Shown: positions 25,290 to 34,178 of the stretch, in pieces
How the letters are laid out: each line of letters opens with the position of its first letter
Numbering within the stretch: the stretch's first letter is position 1
Origin: Hungatella effluvii
Lineage (GTDB): Bacteria > Bacillota > Clostridia > Lachnospirales > Lachnospiraceae
DNA length: 64,000 nt
Direction of reading: 5' to 3'
Assembly: GCF_003201875.1 (NCBI RefSeq)
Contig: NZ_QJKD01000009.1
Location: 186,001-250,000, forward strand
Translations under genes and position numbers: made by a program
Notes under the pieces: model-generated
What the model was told of the DNA's origin: nothing
What the model saw: only the letters and a program-made list of their open reading frames with translations
Database searches by the model: none

Positions 25290-25988
25290 ATGACAAATGA
25301 GGCAGCGATGCCGGAAAAACGGGGGATAAAGAGGATGAGGAGAAGAGGGGCAAGGCGTTTGGTATTGAGATATGGAATCGTTGGTCTTCTGGCTGCGGGG
25401 CTGCTTTCCGGGTGCTCCGGTACGGGGGAACTGGAGGCTCAGAACCAGGAGCTGAAGTCGCAGGTGGAGAGCCTGTCAGCGGTAAAGGAGAGTCTTGAAG
25501 GCGAGAAGGAAAGCCTTTCCTCCGAACTGGCGTCGGCGAAGGAGCAGAAGGAAGAGGCTGGGAAGAAAGCCGCGTCTCTACAGGCGACGATCGACGAGAT
25601 GGCTAAGGAAGCGGAAATCCAGGCTGGGGATGTGGTCGTCAGACTGATTGGGAAAGAGGACGTGGAGAAAGACTCCTCCAAATGGATATTTAACAGCTAC
25701 AGCAATTTGAACTTTGAGATTACAAACAATACGGACAAAGATATACAGGGAATCCAGGGAAAATTAAAGATCATGGATCTGTTCGGCAAAGAGATTTTAA
25801 CAGCCGGATGTGATTTTACCGGACATACCATACCGGCGGGGGAGACCGTGGTCAACGATGATCTGAGCTTTGAAATTAATGATTTTATCGACGAGCATAT
25901 GAAGCTGTATACGACAGCGTATGAAGACTTAAAATCAGAGTATACGGTGACGCAGATCGTATTTACAGACGGGACAGTAAAGGAATAG
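25290..25988 (+). CDS. Coiled-coil lipoprotein of unknown function
   Basis: Up to 232 residues; the start is uncertain (ATG at 25290, 25308 or 25335). A long basic N-terminal stretch precedes the hydrophobic core and the lipobox LLSGC. A heptad-rich Glu/Lys/Leu coiled coil (about residues 50-110) follows, and then a beta-rich domain containing LNFEITNNTDKDIQGIQGKL, which resembles the immunoglobulin-like FxLYD type that decorates surface lipoproteins. It should sit on the outer membrane face. It has its own promoter and terminator, so it is monocistronic. Confidence 0.7.
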   Translation: MTNEAAMPEKRGIKRMRRRGARRLVLRYGIVGLLAAGLLSGCSGTGELEAQNQELKSQVESLSAVKESLEGEKESLSSELASAKEQKEEAGKKAASLQATIDEMAKEAEIQAGDVVVRLIGKEDVEKDSSKWIFNSYSNLNFEITNNTDKDIQGIQGKLKIMDLFGKEILTAGCDFTGHTIPAGETVVNDDLSFEINDFIDEHMKLYTTAYEDLKSEYTVTQIVFTDGTVKE

Positions 25989-26025
25989 GTGAGCAGCCAC
26001 ACTGGTGTCTGCGTGATTACATAGA

Positions 26026-26053
26026 AAACCTCGGGCTGGTCCTGAGGTTTTTC
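26026..26053 (+). terminator. Terminator after the coiled-coil lipoprotein
   Basis: Stem AACCTC/GAGGTT with a short inner GG/CC pair and a T-run directly after. Confidence 0.65.
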
Positions 26054-26166
26054 GCTGTCTGCATGAATTACGGCAAAAAAATGGTCATTCGCGGTCAGAT
26101 CACACGGCCCAGGCCGGAAAAGACTATAATAAAACCATCAAATGACCCGGAAAGGAATGACAGTTT

Positions 26167-27231
26167 ATGTATGAACTCAGAGAAAAGAAAGAAGAAGGAA
26201 CGAAGAAACCCGTATGGAAAAAGGCGGCGGCATGTATTCTGGCGCTGTTGTTATTTTTTGCCTGCTCCGCGCTGCTTTATGTAACAAAGCTGGCGACATC
26301 CACACAGAAAATCCCGGATGCGGACATCAAGGCGATCAGCAATGATTATCTGAATGAAGCGACGGAGAAGCAGATGGACGATTACTGGACAGTGGCTATT
26401 TTCGGCGTGGACAGCCGCAACGGCGACCTTGGAAAAGGAACCAGCGCGGACACTCAGATGCTTCTCACGCTTAACCGCGCCAACGGGGAAATCCGGCTGG
26501 TATCCGTTTACCGCGATACGCTGCTGATGAGCAATGTGAAGGAAGGAAAGTGCCGGAAGATAAACTCCAGTTATTCGGAAGGCGGACCGGAGCAGGCCGT
26601 CACGGCATTAAATGAAAACCTGGATTTGAAAATCGGGGATTACGTTTCCTTTTCCTGGAAGGCAGCTGCCGACGCGGTCAACCTGCTGGGGGGAATCGAT
26701 ATGGATATCACAAAGGCCGAGTATGCGTATATCAATGCATTTATCACAGAAACCGTGGATAGTACGGGAATTCCTTCGGTACATTTAACGGGCCCGGGGC
26801 CGACTCATCTCGATGGTGTCCAGGCCGTCGCCTACAGCCGGCTGCGTCTGATGGACACCGACATGAACCGGACGGAGAGACAGCGGAAGGTGATCGAGGC
26901 CGTATTGGAGAAGCTGAAGCAGGCGGATATTCCGACGATCAACCGTCTTCTGGAGACTGTGCTGCCACAGGTCGCAACCAGCATAGACGCAGGCGACTAT
27001 CTGGAACTGGGAAAGAACGCCGGAAACTACCGAATTGTAAAAACCGAAGGCTTTCCGACGGTATACAAGGCGGCCACGCTTGGAAAGCTTGGAAGCTGTC
27101 TGATTCCCAACACGCTGGAATCCAATGTGACGGCGCTTCATGAATTCCTATACGAAGATCAGGACTATCAGAACTCAGACCGGGTGAAAGAGATCGGGGG
27201 AGAAATTATTAAACAGGCATTGGGAGAGTGA
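26167..27231 (+). CDS. LytR-CpsA-Psr (LCP) family protein
   Basis: 354 residues with one N-terminal membrane helix (about 19-42) and an extracellular LCP domain. LCP proteins move undecaprenyl-linked glycopolymers onto peptidoglycan. Domain landmarks are FGVDSRNGDLGKGTSADTQM, IRLVSVYRDTLL with the phosphate-binding Arg, and YSRLRLMDTDMNRTERQRKV. It starts with AAAGGAATGAC before the ATG, and a TATAAT at 26125-26130 may be its -10. It stands nine bases before a LytTR response regulator, so cell-wall polymer attachment and this regulator are probably co-expressed. Confidence 0.92.
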   Translation: MYELREKKEEGTKKPVWKKAAACILALLLFFACSALLYVTKLATSTQKIPDADIKAISNDYLNEATEKQMDDYWTVAIFGVDSRNGDLGKGTSADTQMLLTLNRANGEIRLVSVYRDTLLMSNVKEGKCRKINSSYSEGGPEQAVTALNENLDLKIGDYVSFSWKAAADAVNLLGGIDMDITKAEYAYINAFITETVDSTGIPSVHLTGPGPTHLDGVQAVAYSRLRLMDTDMNRTERQRKVIEAVLEKLKQADIPTINRLLETVLPQVATSIDAGDYLELGKNAGNYRIVKTEGFPTVYKAATLGKLGSCLIPNTLESNVTALHEFLYEDQDYQNSDRVKEIGGEIIKQALGE

Positions 27232-27240
27232 GGTGACACC

Positions 27241-27972
27241 ATGATTCGGATAGCAGTTTGTGATGATGAGCCCGCATTTGCAGAGCGGGTGAAGACGCTC
27301 ATTGAAGCAGAGTGCCGCGCGCTTTCCGTTTCGTCGGAGACGGTTCTCTATACCGACAGCGGCATGCTGGCCTATGACATCGGGGAGAAGCGGTATTTCG
27401 ATATGCTTTTCCTCGATATCGAGATGCCTGGTTTCTCCGGCATGGAGCTGGCGGATTTAATAAAGGATTCGCTGCCCCAGGCGCTTGTCTCCTTTATAAC
27501 CTCCCATACAAAGTACGCGGTCAAGTCCTTTGAGCTCTCCATCTTCCGCTATATACCGAAGGCGGAGGTGGAAAGCTGCTTATCCATGGCGGTTTCGGAT
27601 GGGATTCGGCTGCTTTCCTGGAAGGTGAAGGAGTGTTACGTGGTGGAAGCACCGCGCCAGATCATGAAGGTGGCGATGAGCGACATTCTCTATATCTATA
27701 AAAAACAGAAATATTCATGTCTGGTTCTGCCTGGGGAGGAGGTGCCGGTCCGAAAGGCGCTGGGACAGGTGAAAGAGGAGCTTGGCAGAGAGGAGTTCCT
27801 GATGATTGAGAGAGGCTACATGATCAACCTTTACCATGTCAGAAAAATGGAAGGCGCATCCGTGGTTATGGACGATGGGACCGTGCTGCCGGTGAGCCAG
27901 AGCCATGTAAAAGAAGTGAGAGAGACCATTACCGGTTTCTTCCGGAGGCATCTGTCAATTACCCATGTCTAA
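27241..27972 (+). CDS. LytTR-type response regulator (AgrA-like)
   Basis: 243 residues: receiver domain (1-120) with the acidic pair in CDDEP and phospho-acceptor D59 in FLDIEMPG, then a LytTR DNA-binding domain (about 135-235). Regulators of this type control peptide-sensing or cell-wall genes with AgrC-like kinases. The matching kinase is at 29390, beyond an inserted TnpB element that begins right after this gene's stop codon. The LCP gene is directly upstream. The protein itself looks complete. Confidence 0.92.
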   Translation: MIRIAVCDDEPAFAERVKTLIEAECRALSVSSETVLYTDSGMLAYDIGEKRYFDMLFLDIEMPGFSGMELADLIKDSLPQALVSFITSHTKYAVKSFELSIFRYIPKAEVESCLSMAVSDGIRLLSWKVKECYVVEAPRQIMKVAMSDILYIYKKQKYSCLVLPGEEVPVRKALGQVKEELGREEFLMIERGYMINLYHVRKMEGASVVMDDGTVLPVSQSHVKEVRETITGFFRRHLSITHV

Positions 27973-28138
27973 TGCCCGATGAAGTGGGGCAGGCCCAGAC
28001 ACAGGCTTGTAACTCAACTACACGTAGTACGACATGTTGTTCATGTCTCCTACCTCAAACGCTGGCTACAATAGGCTGCGGGAAAGTCCCCCTCACATAC
28101 GTTCGGCGGAATAGTTGACGGCAGCCCGCCTGTTTTGG
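27973..28138 (-). ncRNA. Candidate omega RNA (guide RNA scaffold) of TnpB
   Basis: In IS605-type elements the region from the tnpB 3' end to the right end is transcribed with tnpB and processed to the guide RNA. Here it is 166 bases, with hairpin-forming segments (GACATG/CATGTC around 28031-28047, the GGGGGACTTTCCCGC block near 28075-28090, and the terminal TGCCC/GGGCA). The guide would be the bases beyond the right end, i.e. the antisense of the response-regulator 3' end. It is inferred from position; boundaries are not exact. Confidence 0.5.
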
Positions 28139-29254
28139 TTATGCCTGACAGGCCTCTGCGAACAGAGTATTACAGCCTTTATGGTAGATGTTTATGGCCC
28201 CGGTTCGGTCGTCATTACTTCGGTAACCGCATATAGTACAGCAAAATTCATGTTTTTTTCTGTTGCGGTTAGCTTTTGTCGTATTCCCGCAGACCGGGCA
28301 ACTCTGGCTGGTGTACTTCGGGTTGATCGCAAGGATTTCTGACTGCGACAGCACGGCTTTGTATTCCAGCATCTCCCGGAACTGGCTGAATGCCCAGGAG
28401 ACCATTACATACCGGGACTTTAAACGGACATGTTCTGTGACAGTGCGTATCCCGGTTAAATCTTCTATAATAAAAAGCGTCCCGGCTCCATACTGTGAGA
28501 TAAGTGCCTTCGTGACTGCGTGGTTTACCGCGGTTACGTAACGGTTTTCTTTCTCCCGGAGCTTTTTTAGTTTCCGCTTTGCTGATTTTGTCCCACATGC
28601 CTGCAGGCGTTTCCGCAGGCCAAGGGCTTTCGCGCGCTTTTCCTTGACCGCGCGGCCGGAAAAGAACCTGGTGTACCCTTTATCATCAAAGGAAACTGCC
28701 AAATGGTTCACACCCAGATCAATTCCAACGATATGGTTTAAGATATTCCTGTTCTCTACTTCCAGGGTGACCGGAATATGTAGATAATATTTCCTGTTTT
28801 TTCGAATCAGTTTAGCAGTGCCAAAGCGTCCGCCGGCACGAAACCAGTGTTCCATCCCTTTGGGTTCGAAGGGGATATGTAACCTGCCGGAAAGGGTATT
28901 TAAGCTAATGGACTGGTTCGATATGGAGTAATCCCGGTTCCAGACCAGATCATATTCGAAGTTTCGAAAAGATACTTTCGTAAAAGGGTGTCCATTGCTT
29001 TTCATGGATTGATATTTTGCAAGGACCGTCTTAAATACACTCTGAGTCATCTGAGAGCGGAGCCCGAACTGCTGTCTGACAGGGTAATATAAGGCATGGT
29101 CTAATGCGAGATAGCGTATTCCTTCCTGTCCAAAAACGAATACGGAGACAAAGTTCAGAACATCCCGAATAACGGACAGGGTCTTATTCAAAATAAGCAT
29201 CTGTTCTGAGGTAGGGTATAGTTTGATTTTAGCAGTAATGGTAATAGATTTCAT
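28139..29254 (-). CDS. tnpB: RNA-guided endonuclease TnpB
   Basis: 371 residues. The RuvC-like catalytic acids are all present: D179 in GIDLGVNHLA, E264 in FIIEDLTGI and D349 in NDDRTGAINI. Four zinc cysteines (C319, C322, C339, C342) form the CPVCG/CTICG finger between the last two. The N-terminus ITITAKIKLYPTSEQ is the usual wedge-domain start. TnpB cuts DNA matching its omega RNA next to a short motif and so helps keep the element in place. No inactivating change is visible, so it does not look like a TnpB-derived repressor. Confidence 0.93.
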   Translation of the reverse strand: MKSITITAKIKLYPTSEQMLILNKTLSVIRDVLNFVSVFVFGQEGIRYLALDHALYYPVRQQFGLRSQMTQSVFKTVLAKYQSMKSNGHPFTKVSFRNFEYDLVWNRDYSISNQSISLNTLSGRLHIPFEPKGMEHWFRAGGRFGTAKLIRKNRKYYLHIPVTLEVENRNILNHIVGIDLGVNHLAVSFDDKGYTRFFSGRAVKEKRAKALGLRKRLQACGTKSAKRKLKKLREKENRYVTAVNHAVTKALISQYGAGTLFIIEDLTGIRTVTEHVRLKSRYVMVSWAFSQFREMLEYKAVLSQSEILAINPKYTSQSCPVCGNTTKANRNRKKHEFCCTICGYRSNDDRTGAINIYHKGCNTLFAEACQA

Positions 29255-29389
29255 AGATTTGATACCTCATAATAGATTTACGATCTAAGTATATTTTACC
29301 ATATTAAAGAGTAAAAGGCAAACAAATGTTTGAAAAACTAAAAAGGAGAAGGAGCTCGCGAAAGAGTCAGGAGGGGCACATTTTCTCTC

Positions 29390-30727
29390 ATGTCTAAAGA
29401 CACAAGTCTCCATGTGCATTTGATGAATACCATATTTCAGCTTTGTGAATTTGCGGCCTATTTTTTGGAGGCATTGATCTGCTATTTTTTTATCCAGCTG
29501 TTTTTTCCGGAGAAAGCGAAGGGGAAACTCAGCTTTTTCCTGTTGTCCGGTGTTCTGCTTCTGACGCTGCAGCTTGCGGATTCTCTCCATGTGTATCCAT
29601 TTCTGGTTACCCTGTGGTTTGTCTTTTATATCTGTATGACTACGGTTCTCATTTTCCACGTGGATGTGTTTTATGCCGTTTCCCTGGTGAGCTTCTATAT
29701 TCTGTGTGTCTACATTATTGATTTCTTCTGTATTTCGGTGATGGGGGTATTTTTGAAGAACCAGCAGTTCGCACAGATGGTCATCGCACAGCTGTCGCAG
29801 TGGCGTCTGGTGTATCAGGCTGCAGACAAGCTGCTGCTGACCGGGGCGTATTTTCTGGCGAGGAAAGCATTTCGCCGGGAGCTGGCCTATAATCCCCGGA
29901 TGATGTTCCTGACCTCGGGGCTGGGGCTGTGCGGCGTCGGATTTCTGTCATGGCTCACGATTCAGGAGACGAGCCTTCATGCGCTGTTCGGGTGGAGCAT
30001 GTGCATTATCTTGCTGTTTCTCATCTATTTCCTACTGTTGTTTTACTCGAAATACGTGGGAGAGCAGAAGCAGCGCCTCGCCCTGGAATTGAAGGAGCAG
30101 ATGATCGACAGGGAGTACGATCTGATGGTCCGGCAGCAGCAGGAGCAGGAAGAGCTGTCGCATGACATGAAAAATCATTTGCTTGTGCTTTCTTCCATGA
30201 TCGGAGAAGGGAAAATGACAGAGGCGGAAACGTATCTGGAGCGAATGGGAGAGCCGCTGCGCCAGCTGGAGATGATGGTATGGACGGGCAATCCGGTGCT
30301 GGATGTGCTGTTGAACAATGCCAGAAGCAGCGCGGCAAAGAAAAAAATCCGCTTTACCATTCAGGCGGATGCGCTGACACTGGGAGATATGGAAGACCGG
30401 GAGACGTGCAGCCTGTTTTCCAATCTTTTGGACAACGCCGTGGAGGCAGCAGACCGGGTGGAAAAGGAAGATCGCTGGATTACCGTTAAAATGCGAAAGG
30501 CGGGAGACATGATATTCATCGAACTTTCCAACTCCATGACCGGCAGGCCCTCCGTCAAGGACAACCGCCTGGTGACGACGAAACGGGAGGGAACCGGCCA
30601 TGGGCTGGGACTTAAGAGCGCGGAGCGCGTGGTGGAAAAGTACGGTGGCAGTCTGGTCTGCGAATACGGAGACGGTGTTTTTACGGTTCTGGTGTCCTTT
30701 CTGGAAGGGCTGCGAGACCTCTCATAA
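29390..30727 (+). CDS. GHKL sensor histidine kinase (AgrC-like)
   Basis: 445 residues. Six or seven membrane helices fill the first 220 residues, followed by a short coiled coil, the phospho-acceptor H258 in LSHDMKNHLLVLSSM, and a HATPase_c_5 domain with N-box SNLLDNAVEAAD and G-box GHGLGLKSAERVVEKYGG. It belongs with the LytTR regulator at 27241, from which the TnpB element now separates it. An AGGAGG lies 14 bases before the ATG, somewhat far. Whether it is still transcribed from the LCP promoter, or from within the element, cannot be told. Its 3' end overlaps the converging PHP gene by 47 bases. Confidence 0.9.
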   Translation: MSKDTSLHVHLMNTIFQLCEFAAYFLEALICYFFIQLFFPEKAKGKLSFFLLSGVLLLTLQLADSLHVYPFLVTLWFVFYICMTTVLIFHVDVFYAVSLVSFYILCVYIIDFFCISVMGVFLKNQQFAQMVIAQLSQWRLVYQAADKLLLTGAYFLARKAFRRELAYNPRMMFLTSGLGLCGVGFLSWLTIQETSLHALFGWSMCIILLFLIYFLLLFYSKYVGEQKQRLALELKEQMIDREYDLMVRQQQEQEELSHDMKNHLLVLSSMIGEGKMTEAETYLERMGEPLRQLEMMVWTGNPVLDVLLNNARSSAAKKKIRFTIQADALTLGDMEDRETCSLFSNLLDNAVEAADRVEKEDRWITVKMRKAGDMIFIELSNSMTGRPSVKDNRLVTTKREGTGHGLGLKSAERVVEKYGGSLVCEYGDGVFTVLVSFLEGLRDLS

Positions 30728-31598
30728 TCCGGCCGTCATCCCAGAAGGCTCCGTGGCCGCCGAGACGGATTGCAGGCTTGTGTCTGCCGTGAAAGTCACT
30801 GCCGCAGGTGATAAGAAGACGGTTTTTCTCAGCGACCTCCACGTAATAGGCCGCTGTCTCCTCATCGTGATAAGAGGAAAATGCTTCGATTCCGTCGATT
30901 TCGCGAAAGAGCATACTCTCCAGCAGCTCGGTTTCGCCGCGGCCGAGATTCTGACCGGGGTGGGCCAGGACGCTGATTCCTCCGGCATCGTGGATCAGAG
31001 ATACGGCGTCGGCAAGGGAAATGTAGTGGATCGGTACATAGGCAGGCTTACCTTCTGAGAAGAAATCCCAATAAAACCGCACATTTGGCATGTCGCTTTT
31101 TGCTCCGCCCGGAAGATACGGGCGGAGTATTTCATATTGCGGGGCTTCTTTTTTTGCGAGGAGAATATCCGCGATCAACTCGCCTGGAACGACGCCGTCG
31201 CTGGAGGCCGTCAGGACCTCAGCCTCATCGACCGGGATTCCTGTGGCGCTCTGAAATAATCGGATTTTCTCTCTGGCCGCCATTTTCTCCTGCTCCAGAA
31301 TATCCTGTTCGATCTGTGCGAATTCCTTTCGCGTATGGTCGAAGCAGTATCCAAGCAGGTGGAAGTTCCTGCCTTTATGGGTGCAGTCCAGCTCGACTCC
31401 GGAGATGACGCGAAGGCCGAAGGCGGCGCAGTCCGAAAGGGCTTCTGACTGGGCCGCGGCGACGCTGCGGACCGAGTTGTGATCCGTTATGGCGATTAAG
31501 TCCATGCCCTGTGCCCTGGACATTGCAACGATTTCCTGTGGTGTGTATTCTCCGTCGTCACTGGCTGCTGAATGGATGTGTAAATCAAGCTTTGACAT
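30681..31598 (-). CDS. PHP-domain metal-dependent phosphoesterase
   Basis: 305 residues. PHP motifs: DLHIHSAASDD at the N-terminus, AITDHNSV, VISGVELDC, VLAHPGQN and the C-terminal GSDFHGRHK, which together bind two or three metal ions. Relatives include RNase AM (YciV) and 3',5'-nucleoside bisphosphate phosphatases. The substrate here is not certain. It is cytoplasmic. The gene lies 81 bases behind an MFS gene on the same strand and may form an operon with it and the ROK gene. AGAAGGGAG precedes the ATG. Confidence 0.88.
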   Translation of the reverse strand: MSKLDLHIHSAASDDGEYTPQEIVAMSRAQGMDLIAITDHNSVRSVAAAQSEALSDCAAFGLRVISGVELDCTHKGRNFHLLGYCFDHTRKEFAQIEQDILEQEKMAAREKIRLFQSATGIPVDEAEVLTASSDGVVPGELIADILLAKKEAPQYEILRPYLPGGAKSDMPNVRFYWDFFSEGKPAYVPIHYISLADAVSLIHDAGGISVLAHPGQNLGRGETELLESMLFREIDGIEAFSSYHDEETAAYYVEVAEKNRLLITCGSDFHGRHKPAIRLGGHGAFWDDGRIMRGLAALPERTPEP

Positions 31599-31679
31599 TG
31601 AAGATCTCCCTTCTGTTTCTTTGATGGATGTATTATTTGGTGTGACTGGGCTCTGCGATTATTACAAAATAAAGGCGGG

Positions 31680-32987
31680 TCAATGTTTCTGCGATTCCCG
31701 AGTTTTCTGCCGCCTGCGGAAATAAAAGTAAATAAACTGCAGGAGCAGAATTCCTGCGGTTGAGATCAGGTAGAGAATCCGGATACTGGTAAATGCGGCG
31801 GGACCGGCCGCAGCAGAACCGGCCGCTGCGGTGCGGGCGTCGATCAATCCTTTGACTGCGCCTCCGATCATCGGGCCGAGGATGGAGCCGAGACCGATGG
31901 CTGCCGTATAAAAATTATCATAGACAATCCGGTTATCCGCCGGCATCAGTTCGTATCTGCGGTTAAATACGGAGATCACAAATCCGGCGTTGGCTGCCGA
32001 GGATATGAGAAACGCGGCCGGAATAAAAAGGTACCAGTTCTGAGCGGAGGCGAAGGACATGAACAGAGTCTCACCTGCAAAGAACCAGATGGACATTTTT
32101 AAGGTAAATTCATGGCCGCAGCGGTCACTTAACCTTCCCCAGAAACTGAGCAGAACGATCTGCGGCAGAGAGATGATCATGTATAGTCCGGTCACGATCT
32201 GATAGGGGAGCGCCAGATATTTCATCATGTAAACCATGGTATAGCTGTCGGAAATGGTAAGCAGCAGGTAAAAGATAAAGATGTAAGCCACAAAGCCTGT
32301 AAAGCATCGGTTTTTGAGAGGCAGTCCGGCGATGTCCCGGAAGCGGCAGCCTCTGCTGGAGGACTGGTACGGTTCCCCGTCTGGTGTTCCTGCCAGGAGA
32401 ATCACTTCAAAGATTCCCATCAGGGCTGCAGCGGCAAACAGGATGGCGAAACCGATATATTTCCCTTCCATGAGGTCCATAAAACGGCCGCCAGCCAGCG
32501 ACAGAACCACTGTGACCGTGAGCGTCAGCGTCTGCCTTAGGGAAATGTACCGGCCGCTCCTTTTTTCATCGATAAAACCCAGCATCCACTGGTTCAGCAC
32601 CACTGTCGTCTGGGCCTGAAGTGCGAAGGCAGCAACGACGGTGGGAACAAATACGTAAAGCTGCATCCTGGCTGGAAACAGAACCGGTATGGTGACAAGG
32701 AAAAGTGTTGCCAGGCGGGAGAGGATCGTGAGTACTATCGTCATTTTTTTGCGGCTGGTAAATCGCTCCAGAAATGCTGGAAATACGAGGATCAGCACGC
32801 CGCAGATATTGACGATGACGCTTAAATAACTGACCAGAATGTCACCGGCTCCCATGAGAATCGCGAGGCCGCTTAAGAAAACGCCGCTGGTCAGATACGT
32901 AAACGCTGTGCCGAATCCGGCCTGGACGAGAAAGCAGGCACGGGGCCGGGAGTCCGGCAGGCCCTCACCCCCGGGCCGGGGTTTCAT
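31680..32987 (-). CDS. Major facilitator superfamily transporter
   Basis: 435 residues with about 12 membrane helices. The loop after helix 2 reads FLERFTSRKKMT, a loose version of the MFS motif A, and LSFWGRLSDRCGHE in the second half is the repeat of it. The N-terminal 20 residues are unusually polar and Pro/Gly-rich. Its start overlaps the ROK gene stop by four bases, so it is translationally coupled to that regulator and probably moves a sugar or sugar derivative. No substrate can be named. Confidence 0.88.
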   Translation of the reverse strand: MKPRPGGEGLPDSRPRACFLVQAGFGTAFTYLTSGVFLSGLAILMGAGDILVSYLSVIVNICGVLILVFPAFLERFTSRKKMTIVLTILSRLATLFLVTIPVLFPARMQLYVFVPTVVAAFALQAQTTVVLNQWMLGFIDEKRSGRYISLRQTLTLTVTVVLSLAGGRFMDLMEGKYIGFAILFAAAALMGIFEVILLAGTPDGEPYQSSSRGCRFRDIAGLPLKNRCFTGFVAYIFIFYLLLTISDSYTMVYMMKYLALPYQIVTGLYMIISLPQIVLLSFWGRLSDRCGHEFTLKMSIWFFAGETLFMSFASAQNWYLFIPAAFLISSAANAGFVISVFNRRYELMPADNRIVYDNFYTAAIGLGSILGPMIGGAVKGLIDARTAAAGSAAAGPAAFTSIRILYLISTAGILLLQFIYFYFRRRQKTRESQKH

Positions 32988-34030
32988 GGCTGCTCCTTTA
33001 TAAACTGAACGTCGTCAAAGATTTTCCCGGCTGTTAAGTACGCCATGCCGTCGTGATAGTCGTGCCAGAGATCGGCCGAATACAGAATCTCCGCGGACAT
33101 GTGTCTCGGAAGAAGAGCGGAGAAGCCGTCGCTGATGGGACCGATACAGTCTTTGCGCAGATCGGGGCCGCCCAGGACGACATACTGGGGATTTAAAATG
33201 CCGCAGATCCAGCCGATGATCCGGATCATCAGATTGGTGTAAGCTTTGTCATCCGCTGCTTCCATCAGCCACTCATCGAGAATCCGGCCATCCTCCATGG
33301 GAACCAGTCCCAGCTCCCCGGCGAAATTGCGAAAGCCGCGGACGACCCGCCCGCCGACGATGAAACCGGCACTGACACACGTTTTTTCCAGGTGAAGATA
33401 CGCCATATTCGTGAGATCCGGGGCCTCGCAGGGAAATTCCCTGGCATAGCAGCGGCCGAAGCCGATGGCTGTGGCATTTAAGTCATTCTCCATAACGATG
33501 GGAATGTGATACCGCCCGGCGAGGCGGTCTCCTAAGTCATGGCGGCATAATTCGTCGCTGCTGCCGCTCCCTTTCCAGAACGAACCGTCTTCGACGATGC
33601 CCGGTACGCCGATTCCGATGGACTTTATATCCTTTCGCGCAATTAGTTCATCGAGGTACGCGGTGATGGCCGGCTCGTAGTCGTCGCCTGTAAACTCCAG
33701 TCTGCAAGTCTCTAAAATTTCTCCACAGATTCCTACAAGCAGTCCGTGCATCTCACTGCCCGAGATACAGATCGCCGCGCCGTAGTACTTATCCGGCTTG
33801 AAGCGGTACCGTTCCGCCTTTCGTCCACCGCTGGATTCGTCGTGTCCAATGCTCTCGATTTCCCCGTTTTCCATCATCTCGGCCAGAAGAGAGCGGACCG
33901 TCGTAGAACTGATCTGCGTCTCACCAGCGATTTCCGCCCTGGTCGCAGTGCCTCTGTTTTTGATCACTCTGCGGATCAGTGAAAGATTCGCCTGTTTTAA
34001 AAGCCGTGGTCTGGCGGTTAATGTGTCCAT
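32984..34030 (-). CDS. ROK-family transcriptional regulator
   Basis: 348 residues: an N-terminal winged helix (about 15-80, with RAEIAGETQISSTTVRSLL) and a ROK sugar-kinase-like domain. The signature around IGIGVPGIVEDGSF and VMENDLNATAIGF is present. The zinc-binding CXCGXXGC motif found in many ROK proteins is absent, and the phosphate loop is degenerate, as is usual for XylR/NagC-type repressors rather than kinases. It is the first gene of a minus-strand operon with the MFS gene and likely PHP, and probably represses its own promoter through the palindrome at 34059. Confidence 0.9.
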   Translation of the reverse strand: MDTLTARPRLLKQANLSLIRRVIKNRGTATRAEIAGETQISSTTVRSLLAEMMENGEIESIGHDESSGGRKAERYRFKPDKYYGAAICISGSEMHGLLVGICGEILETCRLEFTGDDYEPAITAYLDELIARKDIKSIGIGVPGIVEDGSFWKGSGSSDELCRHDLGDRLAGRYHIPIVMENDLNATAIGFGRCYAREFPCEAPDLTNMAYLHLEKTCVSAGFIVGGRVVRGFRNFAGELGLVPMEDGRILDEWLMEAADDKAYTNLMIRIIGWICGILNPQYVVLGGPDLRKDCIGPISDGFSALLPRHMSAEILYSADLWHDYHDGMAYLTAGKIFDDVQFIKEQP

Positions 34031-34058
34031 AAGAACGCCTCCTTGAAACTTTTGTTGG

Positions 34059-34074
34059 AAACTTTTATAAGTTT
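34059..34074. promoter_or_regulatory. Candidate ROK operator
   Basis: Perfect 16-base palindrome AAACTTTTATAAGTTT between the -10 and the ROK start codon, with a second GAAACTTTTG half-site beside it at 34045. Confidence 0.5.
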
Positions 34075-34082
34075 ATAATAAA

Positions 34083-34111
34083 AGTATATGCGGGAACGAA
34101 AGAACTGTCAA
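34083..34111 (-). promoter_or_regulatory. Promoter of the ROK-MFS operon
   Basis: On the minus strand TTGACA (34106-34111), 17 bases, TATACT (34083-34088). The -35 hexamer lies inside the left arm of a perfect 45-base palindrome. Confidence 0.75.
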
Positions 34112-34145
34112 TAGAGAAAAAATATTTTTCTCTATTGACAGTTCT
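34101..34145. repeat. 45-bp perfect palindrome (21-bp arms)
   Basis: Arms 34101-34121 and 34125-34145 are exact reverse complements around ATA. It stands between the PD-(D/E)XK gene stop and the ROK promoter. Both arms contain TTGACA, one per strand. It may terminate the upstream gene and expose or hide the ROK -35. Confidence 0.7.
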
Positions 34146-34178
34146 GGAGATCAGGAGGCGACGGGGATTTGTTTCATT

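Larger units (their letters stand above)
27973..29320 (-). mobile_element. TnpB-only IS200/IS605-type element
   Basis: The element carries tnpB on the minus strand and no TnpA transposase. Its right end, as read by tnpB, lies directly behind the response-regulator stop: a small hairpin TGCCC/GGGCA at 27973-27991 marks it. At the other side TAGAT/ATCTA arms near 29270-29290 could be the left-end hairpin, but the exact left end was not determined, so 29320 is approximate. It splits a two-component pair. Confidence 0.65.

Noticed and set aside
28139..29254. TnpB-derived repressor (nuclease-dead)
   Set aside because: D179, E264 and D349 and the zinc cysteines are all present, so the nuclease should be active.
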